Source: an uncultured Romboutsia sp. (GTDB lineage: Bacteria; Bacillota; Clostridia; Peptostreptococcales; Peptostreptococcaceae). Taken from it: DNA of 35,520 nt. The position numbers and the translations under genes were made by a program. The stretch's first letter is position 1; every line of letters begins with the position of its first letter. The stretch is from the NCBI GenBank assembly GCA_937907205.1, contig CALESE010000026.1:1-35520 (forward strand), in the 5' to 3' direction. The notes beneath the pieces are model-generated. The model was not told the origin of the DNA. It ran no database searches and saw only the letters and a list, made by a program, of their open reading frames with translations. Shown here piece after piece: positions 1-6,231 of this stretch.

Positions 1-10
1 AGGTATTTAA

Positions 11-35
11 TGCAACATAAATATAAAGTGTTGCA
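11..35. repeat. Inverted repeat, possible operator
   Basis: TGCAACA at 11-17 faces TGTTGCA at 29-35 with an 11-base gap. The repeat covers the -10 box of a minus-strand promoter at 20-48. It lies just past the end of the LacI-type gene, so it could be the operator of a gene to the left of the window. The half-site spacing and the lack of a central CG are not typical for LacI-family operators, so the binding protein is unknown. Confidence 0.4.
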
Positions 36-48
36 CTTGTATTGACAA
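20..48 (-). promoter_or_regulatory. Probable sigma-A promoter for a gene beyond the left edge
   Basis: On the minus strand TTGTCA (48-43) and TATATT (25-20) are separated by 17 bases. It reads leftward, away from the lacI-type gene and after that gene's terminator. The inverted repeat at 11-35 overlaps the -10 box, as expected for a repressed promoter. Confidence 0.45.
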
Positions 49-71
49 TCTATCTTATATTAATTATAACA

Positions 72-114
72 AAACCACCCACTAATAATTTATTAAGTAG
101 GTGGTTTATTTTTT
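72..114. terminator. Bidirectional intrinsic terminator
   Basis: AAACCACC (72-79) pairs with GGTGGTTT (100-107), extended by nearly matching CACT/AGTA. A T tract follows on the plus strand, and TTTTGTTATAATT follows on the minus strand. It ends the lacI-type transcript on the minus strand and could also stop plus-strand transcription coming from the left. Confidence 0.7.
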
Positions 115-1089
115 GCTTATACTTTCTCTATATTCAATATCATAGCCCAACTTTATGCTATTTATTTTTACTTCTTCACTTAAAGCTTTTAAAATCATTT
201 TTGCGCTTTGAACTCCACTTTCTTCATAGTAATATTCTACTGTGGTAAGCTTTGGCGATATTATATTTGATATTTTAGATGTACCTATTGCACATATACT
301 TATATCTTTTGGTACATTTATATTATTATCTTTTAGATATTCCATTGCACCTATAGCTATATTGGCCGTTGCACAAAATATAGCATCTATATTATTATTT
401 TCTATTAACTCTTTAGTATTTACATATCCAGATTCTTGAGTAAATTCTCCTATTTTTACTATATTTTTATTTAATTTTATATTATTATCAATTAAGCAAT
501 CTTCATATCCACGTTCTCTATTTACTCCTACAGACACATCTTTTCTATTTACTCCAATATAAGCTATATTTTTGTGATTATTTTTAATCAAATACTTAAC
601 CATTTCATATGATGCTTCATAATCACTATGATATACACATGGATATCCATCTACATTTTGTCCTACTATAACTATAGGTATTTTAATACTTTTCAATATT
701 TCTAAGTGCTTTTTTGTAATTATAGTAGCAACAAATATAACACCATCTACATTTTTATTTTTAAATATTTTTAAATACTCTATTTCTTTATCTATATTTA
801 AATCTGTATTTCCAAGGATTATATTATAATTATAATTTGAAAGTTCATTGCTTATACCTGATACTATTTTACTTACAGTTTCAGAACTTATTTTGGGAAG
901 TATTACACCTATTAGATTAGTCTTTTTTGTCCTTAATATTTTTGCATGAGTAGAAGGTATATAACCAGTTTCATTTATGACATTTTGTATCTTCTCTTTA
1001 TTTTCTTCACTTACATATCCATCATTTAGAAATCTTGATACAGTTGACCTAGATACACCTGCAAGTTTTGCTATATCAATAATATTCAT
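106..1089 (-). CDS. LacI-family transcriptional regulator
   Basis: This 327-residue protein has the LacI/GalR layout. An N-terminal helix-turn-helix (IIDIAKLAGVSRSTVSRFL, residues 3-21) is followed by a hinge and a periplasmic-binding-protein-like sugar sensor domain from about residue 58 (NLIGVILPKISS) to the end. The length is normal for the family and no lesion is seen. The start is supported by AGGAG about 7 bases upstream. The effector cannot be read from the sequence. The TTVEYYYEESG stretch near the C-terminus is common in sucrose- or beta-glucoside-type repressors, so a carbohydrate operon is likely. The gene is single, ended by its own terminator, and faces an inverted repeat plus promoter at 11-48 that may be its target. 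Family certain, ligand unknown. Confidence 0.9.
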   Translation of the reverse strand: MNIIDIAKLAGVSRSTVSRFLNDGYVSEENKEKIQNVINETGYIPSTHAKILRTKKTNLIGVILPKISSETVSKIVSGISNELSNYNYNIILGNTDLNIDKEIEYLKIFKNKNVDGVIFVATIITKKHLEILKSIKIPIVIVGQNVDGYPCVYHSDYEASYEMVKYLIKNNHKNIAYIGVNRKDVSVGVNRERGYEDCLIDNNIKLNKNIVKIGEFTQESGYVNTKELIENNNIDAIFCATANIAIGAMEYLKDNNINVPKDISICAIGTSKISNIISPKLTTVEYYYEESGVQSAKMILKALSEEVKINSIKLGYDIEYRESISKK

Positions 1090-1225
1090 TTTTTCTCTCC
1101 TAACATTATTTTATATATAAGTTTATATTATTTATTATATTATGTCTATACATATAATACTTCACTTCTATAATATAGCTAACAACCTGGATAAAAATTA
1201 CCACTACCTAAATTTATCTATTGCT

Positions 1226-1257
1226 ATATAAAAGCCGTACTCATATGAGTACGGCTT
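1226..1257 (-). terminator. Terminator of the fapR-plsX-fab operon
   Basis: Positions 1232-1257 are a perfect 26-base palindrome (AAGCCGTACTCAT and its complement). On the minus strand it is followed by TTTTATATAG. It lies 5 bases after the fabF stop codon, so the operon still ends properly although its genes are broken. Confidence 0.85.
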
Positions 1258-1262
1258 AACAT

Positions 1263-2058
1263 TTAATATTTTTTAAATACTAAAGTAGCATTATGTCCAC
1301 CAAATCCTAAAGAATTTGACATTACATATCTAACTTCTTTTTCTCTTCCTTTATCTAAAACATAATCTAGATCAAGTTCTTCATCTAAATTTTGAACATT
1401 TGTAGTTGGAGGTATAAATTTATCATCTATACTCATAGCACATACAATCGCTTCTACTGCACCTGCAGCTCCAAGTAAATGTCCTGTCATAGATTTAGTT
1501 GATGATACATTTAAATCATATGCTTTATCTTTAAATACATTTTTTATAGCTAAAGTTTCTAATCTATCATTGTACGGAGTTGAGGTTCCATGTGCATTTA
1601 TATAATCTACCTCATCTAAAGGTACATTTCCATCTTCTAATGCCATAATCATAGATCTAGTTACTCCATATCCATCTTCTTCTGGTGTTGTCATGTGATA
1701 TGCATCTGATGTTAATCCATATCCTACAACTTCTGCATATATTTTTACATTTCTTTTTAATGCCTGTTCTAAATCTTCAAGTATAACTATACCTGCTCCT
1801 TCTCCCATTACAAATCCATCTCTATCTTTGTCAAATGGTCTTGAAGAAGTCTTAGGATCATCATTTCTAGTTGACATAGCTTTCATATTACAAAATCCTG
1901 AGAATGAAAGTTCAGTTATTGGTGCTTCGCTTCCACCAGCTACCATTATATCTGCATATCCCCTTTGTATAATTTTTAATGCTATTTAAGAAATTATTCT
2001 TTCCATTTCCTATTGGTGTTACACATCCAAGACCTTTTATCACAACTCTCTTTTTCAT
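1263..2058 (-). pseudogene. fabF: fabF remnant, 3-oxoacyl-ACP synthase II with internal deletion
   Basis: The original start is intact (ATG at 2058-2056 behind a strong GGGGAGG site) and encodes MKKRVVIKGLGCVTPIGN, the usual FabF N-terminus. After about 28 codons the reading frame jumps to the family's mid-region (IIQRGYADIMVAGGSEAPI) in another frame, near position 1980. The C-terminal half then runs to the normal end, with the catalytic histidine motifs NAHGTSTPYND and TGHLLGAAGA. FabF proteins are about 410 residues, so some 150 codons are missing, including the nucleophilic cysteine. The downstream part could start at 1946 (227 residues) but would be inactive as a condensing enzyme. It was the last gene of the operon, just upstream of the terminator. 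Confidence 0.93.
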
Positions 2059-2072
2059 AGAGAATACCTCCC

Positions 2073-2165
2073 CTATTTATTAGCCTTTATATATTTAACT
2101 ATATACACTATACTTTGAAACTTTTCAGCTTCTGTATCTGGTATTTCTACAACTTGATTAAACAT
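2073..2165 (-). pseudogene. acpP: acpP remnant, acyl carrier protein without its serine
   Basis: A 30-codon frame reads MFNQV and then VEIPDTEAEKFQSIVYIVKY to the end IKANK. The second part is the recognisable last third of acyl carrier protein (EIPDTEAEKI...VEYIKAN). The middle of the protein, including helix 2 and the D-S-L serine that carries 4'-phosphopantetheine, is missing through an in-frame internal deletion. A normal ACP is about 75-78 residues. The position between fabG and fabF remnants is the standard place for acpP. Only a poor ribosome site (GAG) precedes it. Even if translated it cannot carry acyl chains. Confidence 0.85.
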
Positions 2166-2275
2166 TTTTTATTTCTCATAAATATTATATTCTTAAATTA
2201 ATATTAATATTAATTTTATTTTAAATTTTCAAATATTTATAAATAAATTTAACCTATAGTTTTATAGTTTAATAT

Positions 2276-3000
2276 TTATTGCATAACCATACCATCATCT
2301 ACATTTATAACCTGACCTATAACATACTTTTCTTTACTTCATCGCTTAAAACTTTAGTCATGTCTGTGTCTATAAATCCTGGTGCAATAGCATTTATATT
2401 AATATTTCTTGATGCTAATTCTCTTACAGTAGCTTTTGTAAATCCTATTACACCTCCATATGCACCTAATGCAAAGGCTGCAACTATTCCTCTACCATCA
2501 CCTATTCCTTAAGCTGATATTACAGGAATATTTACAGAATCACTTACTTTATGAGTTAATACCATCGTAGTTAACTCACCTATATGTCAACCAGCCTATG
2601 TTCCTTCAACTATAACTGCATCAACTCCTAATTGTTCCATTCTCTAAGCTAAAGCTATGCTTGGCACTACTTGTATTATTTTAGTTCCAATTTCTTTTAA
2701 TGTATTTATATATTTTGCTGGATTTCCTGACCCAGTAGTTATAACTGGTACTTTTTATTCTATAATTAAATCAATTATATCATCTACATAATGAGAAAGT
2801 AGAATAACATTAACTCCAAAAGGCTTATCTGTTAATTCTCTACACCTATGTACCTTAGCTTTTATAACTTCTTTTGGAGCATTCCCTCCTGCTATAATTC
2901 CAAGTCCTCCCGAATTAGATACTGCAGTATCTGCAACCCAAGCCATACAACCTTATATTATATGGTATTTTATATTTAATAAATTACAAATTTTATTCAT
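2276..3000 (-). pseudogene. fabK: fabK-fabG fusion scar (enoyl-ACP reductase II head, 3-oxoacyl-ACP reductase tail)
   Basis: The fabK start is intact (ATG at 3000-2998, AAGGAGGAACGT before it). One open alignment to FabK continues to about 2470: MNKICNLLNIKY, GGLGIIAGGNAP, DKPFGVNVILLS, KVPVITTGSGNP and GDGRGIVAAFALGA. Six in-frame stops interrupt it: TAA 2955-2953, TAA 2757-2755, TAG 2646-2644, TAG 2598-2596, TGA 2589-2587 and TAA 2511-2509. At ALGAYG the frame passes straight into FabG sequence (GVIGFTKATVRELASRNIN, AIAPGFIDTDMTKVLSDEV). It stops at 2317, and after another deletion shows the FabG end GQVINVDDGMVMQ in a shifted frame. The end of fabK, all of fabD and the first part of fabG are therefore gone. 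Confidence 0.92.
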
Positions 3001-3558
3001 ACGTTCCTCCTTGTATACTCCAATTTATTACTGAATCTCCCCAAGTGAGACCTCCACCAAATCCTACTAAAAAAACATTATCTCATTTATTTTACCACTT
3101 CTAAGTGCTTTGTCTAATGCTACTGGAATTGATGCAGCTGACATATTTCCATATTTATCTAAATTCACATATACTTTATCCATTCCTAGCTTTAACCTCT
3201 TAGCAGATGATTCTCCCATTATCATTACTGCAAATTTATATGCATCATTGCCTATCATTTGTATACTATGTAAATTATTTTCTATTGTATTTTTACTTGC
3301 AGGAAGTTTAGAACCTCCAGCTGGTATATTCAAAACATCTGCACCACTACCATCAGAACCTAAGTATGTAGATAAAATTCATCCATATATTACTAATACA
3401 TTTTTATACATATTAGCTTGAACAAATTGTTTAGCAATTGTTATACCATATATAAATCCAGAACAAGCTACTGATATATCAAATTCATCTGTATTTTTAG
3501 ATTTTATATTTTCTGGTACATAACTTCCTGTTCCTAATATACCAACCTTCTTATTCAT
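2993..3558 (-). pseudogene. fabH: fabH remnant, 3-oxoacyl-ACP synthase III with several deletions
   Basis: The start (ATG at 3558-3556) and N-terminus NKKVGILGTGSYVPE are typical of FabH, which condenses acetyl-CoA with malonyl-ACP. After about 18 codons the sequence jumps to FDISVACSGFIYG, the active-site cysteine block. A second deletion follows VLVIYG, with a TGA stop, before ILSTYLGSDGSG. A third lies between GESSAKRL and LGMDKVYVNLDKYGNMSAAS; it removes the stretch where the catalytic His-Gln-Ala-Asn motif belongs. A run of seven T at about 3070-3076 shifts the frame just before FLVGFGGGLTWGDS. Roughly half of the usual 320-plus codons remain. The original stop overlaps the fabK start by 8 bases, as in an intact operon. 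Confidence 0.93.
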
Positions 3559-3584
3559 ATTTAAACTAAACCTCCAAAACGAGT

Positions 3585-4604
3585 CTATTTATCATCTTCT
3601 GAATTATTTTCTTCCATAACCTTTATAAACTCTTTTATATCTTCAACAACATTACCCTTTGCAAATTTTATACCTTGATTTATTGCATTCTTTATAGCTG
3701 TTGAGTTAGAGCTTCCATGAGCCTTTATAACCCCTCCATTAACTCCAAGAAGTGGAGCTCCTCCATATTCTGAGTAATCCATATAGCTTTTTAATTTTTT
3801 CAAATCATCCTTTATAAGCATTGCACCTATTTTACCTTTGGTGCTACTTAATAAAGTTTCTTTTATAAGCTTCATAACAGACATTGCCACACCTTCTGTT
3901 GATTTTAATAATATATTTCCTGTAAATCCATCACATACAATTATATCTGTACAATCATTTATAACATCCCTAGCTTCAATATTTCCAATAAAGTTTATAT
4001 CTATATTTTTAAGCTCTTCATAAGCTTTTTTTACTAAATCATTTCCTTTTCCTTCTTCTAAACCTATATTAGCTAAACCTATTTTAGGATTATTAATACA
4101 TAATACTTTTTTAGCATATATATTGCTCATTGCTGCAAAGTCTACTAAATTTCTAGTCTTACAATCTGCATTTGCACCGCCATCAGCAATTATAGTCATT
4201 CCTTGATTAACATTAGGTATCGCTGGACAAAGACAAGGTCTATCTATCCCTTTTATTCTTCCAACAATAAATAGCCCTCCTGCAAGAAGTGCTCCTGTAC
4301 TTCCAGCTGATACAATTGCGTCTGCCTTTCCTTCTTTTACCAACCTTAGTGCAACAACCATAGAAGAATCTTTTTTACTTCTTATAGCCTTAACAGGCTT
4401 ATCTTCATTTTCTATTATCTCGGTAGTATGAACTATTTCTAATTTATTTCTATCAAAGTCATATTTAGAAAATTCTTTTTCTAATATATCCTTATCTCCC
4501 GTTATTATTAAGTCAACACCATACTCTTTTATAGCGTTAACTACACCTTCTACATTAGATCTAGGTGCATTATCTCCACCCATTCCATCTATTACTATTC
4601 TCAT
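3585..4604 (-). CDS. plsX: PlsX, acyl-ACP:phosphate acyltransferase
   Basis: PlsX interconverts acyl-ACP and acyl-phosphate at the membrane surface. Acyl-phosphate is the donor used by PlsY for the first acylation of glycerol-3-phosphate. The 339-residue protein has the family start RIVIDGMGGDNAP (residues 2-14) and the GSTGALLAGG segment, with normal length and no interruption. The start is set by AGGAGG overlapping the end of fapR, 11 bases away. It is the second gene of the FapR-controlled operon and the last intact one. With the fab genes broken, the likely job is to move acyl-phosphate from exogenous fatty acids onto an ACP encoded elsewhere, or it may be on its way out. Identification secure; present-day role inferred. 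Confidence 0.96.
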   Translation of the reverse strand: MRIVIDGMGGDNAPRSNVEGVVNAIKEYGVDLIITGDKDILEKEFSKYDFDRNKLEIVHTTEIIENEDKPVKAIRSKKDSSMVVALRLVKEGKADAIVSAGSTGALLAGGLFIVGRIKGIDRPCLCPAIPNVNQGMTIIADGGANADCKTRNLVDFAAMSNIYAKKVLCINNPKIGLANIGLEEGKGNDLVKKAYEELKNIDINFIGNIEARDVINDCTDIIVCDGFTGNILLKSTEGVAMSVMKLIKETLLSSTKGKIGAMLIKDDLKKLKSYMDYSEYGGAPLLGVNGGVIKAHGSSNSTAIKNAINQGIKFAKGNVVEDIKEFIKVMEENNSEDDK

Positions 4605-4615
4605 ATCTTTTCCTC

Positions 4616-5173
4616 CTAATCTAATTCCTCTAATATAAATTTTCCTCTAAATATTTGTTCTTGTACTTTATTATTAATAATAACTTTTACATAGTGTTTT
4701 TTACCAACTTGTCTATATACTTCAGCTTTAGCTATAAGCCTATCTTTTTGTTCTATTAACTTTAAGCACTTAACATTTGCAAATCTCATAATTACTTTTG
4801 GCGCATCTATTATAGCCATCGCTAAAGAATCTGCCATAGAAAATATATAAGTATCTTTTAAAGTATTAGTTTTAGAGTAAAGCATATCCTCTGTAATTTC
4901 TAACATAGATATTCCTAATTGCCCTACAGACAAATCAATTATTTCTCCTATAATCTCTTTAATCCCTAAAGTTTTAACTTTAGAACTTTCTGACTCCGCT
5001 ATAGACTTAACTCTTTCTCTTAATTCTGGTATATTAAGGCTCATTCTATCAAGCCTTATAGTTTGAATACTTACTTCAAATAAAGATGCTAATTCTTCAT
5101 CAGTATAAAAAGGATCAGACTTTAGCATTTCGATAAGTTCTTTTTGTCTTTGGGCTTTACTTTTCTTTTTCAT
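4616..5173 (-). CDS. fapR: FapR, malonyl-CoA-responsive repressor of lipid synthesis
   Basis: FapR represses fatty acid and phospholipid genes and is released by malonyl-CoA or malonyl-ACP. The 185-residue product has an N-terminal DeoR-like helix-turn-helix (YTDEELASLFEVSIQTIRLD, residues 23-42), a linker helix, and a hot-dog effector domain from about residue 70 to 185. The length matches the family (about 185-200). It is the first gene of the operon, starts behind ACTTGGAGGT, and has a clear FapR operator at 5200-5218, so it should be autoregulated. It is intact although five of its downstream target genes are broken or lost, which is unusual. The effector it now senses depends on whether malonyl-CoA is still made in this cell. 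Confidence 0.95.
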   Translation of the reverse strand: MKKKSKAQRQKELIEMLKSDPFYTDEELASLFEVSIQTIRLDRMSLNIPELRERVKSIAESESSKVKTLGIKEIIGEIIDLSVGQLGISMLEITEDMLYSKTNTLKDTYIFSMADSLAMAIIDAPKVIMRFANVKCLKLIEQKDRLIAKAEVYRQVGKKHYVKVIINNKVQEQIFRGKFILEELD

Positions 5174-5199
5174 ATTACCTCCAAGTTTTTATAGCTATA

Positions 5200-5218
5200 A
5201 TTAGTACTAAATACTAAT
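5200..5218. promoter_or_regulatory. FapR operator
   Basis: ATTAGTACTAAATACTAAT is an inverted repeat (ATTAGTA, 5-base centre, TACTAAT) that fits the known FapR box, TTAGTAC-type half sites. It lies 27 bases upstream of the fapR start and directly after a likely -10 box, covering the expected transcription start. Confidence 0.85.
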
Positions 5219-5221
5219 AGT

Positions 5222-5250
5222 AGTATGTATTATCACAATAAAATTATCAA
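5222..5250 (-). promoter_or_regulatory. Probable promoter of the fapR operon
   Basis: TTGATA (5250-5245) and CATACT (5227-5222) are spaced by 17 bases on the minus strand. The -10 box is weak. The FapR operator begins 3 bases downstream, so bound FapR would block initiation. Confidence 0.5.
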
Positions 5251-5323
5251 CTCTTTTATTATTTTTTATTATTTACTTTTAATTTTATTATATAATTTAT
5301 TTTTTTGTACGTTTAATTTAAAT

Positions 5324-5356
5324 AAAAAAACATGTAGAGTAATCTACATGTTTTTT
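5324..5356 (-). terminator. Terminator of yceD-rpmF
   Basis: ACATGTAG (5330-5337) pairs with CTACATGT (5344-5351) around a six-base loop, followed on the minus strand by a run of seven T. It lies just after the rpmF stop. Confidence 0.88.
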
Positions 5357-5364
5357 GGAAGCTA

Positions 5365-5541
5365 TTACTTAGATACAACTTCTTTACCTTTATAATATCC
5401 ACAGTCTGGACATACTCTATGTGGTAATTTTGGCTCATGACATTGTGGGCAACTTACAAATCCTGTTGCTTCCATTTTTGAGTTAGCTGCTCTTCTCATA
5501 TCTCTTTTTGATTTAGATGTCTTACGCTTTGGTACTGCCAT
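5365..5541 (-). CDS. rpmF: 50S ribosomal protein L32
   Basis: L32 is a small zinc-ribbon protein of the large ribosomal subunit. The 58-codon frame begins MAVPKRKTSKSKRDMRRAAN, the standard L32 start, and carries four cysteines (C31, C34, C44, C47) in two CxxC pairs that hold zinc. The ribosome site GGAGGTGGCGTAA lies over the end of yceD, only 13 bases away. Pairing with yceD is conserved in Firmicutes, and in many species this pair sits upstream of the plsX/fab genes. Here a terminator and the fapR promoter separate the two units. This is the zinc-binding form of L32. Confidence 0.97.
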   Translation of the reverse strand: MAVPKRKTSKSKRDMRRAANSKMEATGFVSCPQCHEPKLPHRVCPDCGYYKGKEVVSK

Positions 5542-5554
5542 TTACGCCACCTCC

Positions 5555-6082
5555 TTAGTCATTTTTAAACATATCTTTTAATTTAGCAAAACGGGGATCT
5601 ATAATCTCCTCGTCGTTCGTGATTTCATCGCATGAACAATCTTCTTTATTTAAGTTTGCTCCGCATCCTTGACAAAGTCCTTCACAATCCTCACTACAAA
5701 GTACTTGTGTTGGTAATTCAAAGTCTAATGTTTGTTCTATAATATCTACAAAATTTACCTCTTGTCCATCATAAACAAAAGCATCATCATCTTCAAATTC
5801 ACTTTCATCAAAGTTTTCTTTAACTAAAAATCCTTGTATAGAATATTCAATAGGTACTTCTACCTCATCTAAACATCTTGAACAATTATCAAGAAGTGTA
5901 AAATTAATATCTACATTAATATAATAACCTTTGTTAGTAGTTGAAATTTTACCATCTATACTTATCGGTGAAAGTAGTTTATAACTATTATCACAATAAT
6001 TAATAGTATCAACTTTTTGAGAAAAATTCAAGTCTAATTTATCAGTTTCTCTTCTAATTAATCTATCCAAACTAATTTGCAT
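5555..6082 (-). CDS. YceD/DUF177 family protein
   Basis: This 175-residue protein belongs to DUF177 (YceD), a family tied by conserved adjacency to rpmF and proposed to act in 23S rRNA or large-subunit biogenesis. Near the C-terminus is the expected cysteine cluster CSEDCEGLCQGCGANLN followed by CSC, probably a metal site, and an acidic central part (ESEFEDDDAF). ATG at 6082-6080 is chosen because TGAGGTG sits 6 bases upstream. A GTG nine bases earlier (6091-6089) lies inside that ribosome site and is unlikely. The gene is transcribed from a consensus promoter at 6112-6140 and precedes rpmF. Family secure, exact function not established. Confidence 0.9.
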   Translation of the reverse strand: MQISLDRLIRRETDKLDLNFSQKVDTINYCDNSYKLLSPISIDGKISTTNKGYYINVDINFTLLDNCSRCLDEVEVPIEYSIQGFLVKENFDESEFEDDDAFVYDGQEVNFVDIIEQTLDFELPTQVLCSEDCEGLCQGCGANLNKEDCSCDEITNDEEIIDPRFAKLKDMFKND

Positions 6083-6111
6083 AAAATTCACCTCAATATA
6101 TCGCCAAATTT

Positions 6112-6140
6112 ATTATACAAATCTAGCATATGTTTGTCAA
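6112..6140 (-). promoter_or_regulatory. Consensus sigma-A promoter of yceD-rpmF
   Basis: TTGACA (6140-6135) and TATAAT (6117-6112) are both perfect and 17 bases apart, the strongest promoter in the window. CAAGTAAAAATACTTG (6153-6138 on the minus strand) is an inverted repeat that overlaps the -35 box. Confidence 0.92.
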
Positions 6141-6186
6141 GTATTTTTACTTGATAGATATTTTTGACAATAAATATCTTATAAAA

Positions 6187-6214
6187 TTTAAGGTAGGTTT
6201 TACCCTACCTTAAA
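6187..6214 (-). terminator. Terminator of ackA
   Basis: TTTAAGGTAGG (6187-6197) pairs with CCTACCTTAAA (6204-6214) around a six-base loop, followed on the minus strand by TTTTAT. It lies about 17 bases after the ackA stop. Confidence 0.82.
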
Positions 6215-6231
6215 TATAGTATATAAAATTA

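Noticed and set aside
42..70. Plus-strand TTGACA-17-TATAAC promoter near the left edge
   Set aside because: It would fire straight into the terminator at 72-107 and then antisense to the lacI-type gene. The minus-strand reading of the same bases makes better sense, although a short antisense RNA cannot be excluded.
2279..2512. Plus-strand frames over the fab remnants (also 3110-3421)
   Set aside because: They are the antisense of recognisable fabG and fabH sequence, with no ribosome site or family similarity.
2509..2955. Stop-codon reassignment or readthrough as an explanation for the open fabK alignment
   Set aside because: All three stop codons occur at sites of different residues, and normal genes around it end at TAA, TAG or TGA. 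Plain decay explains it.
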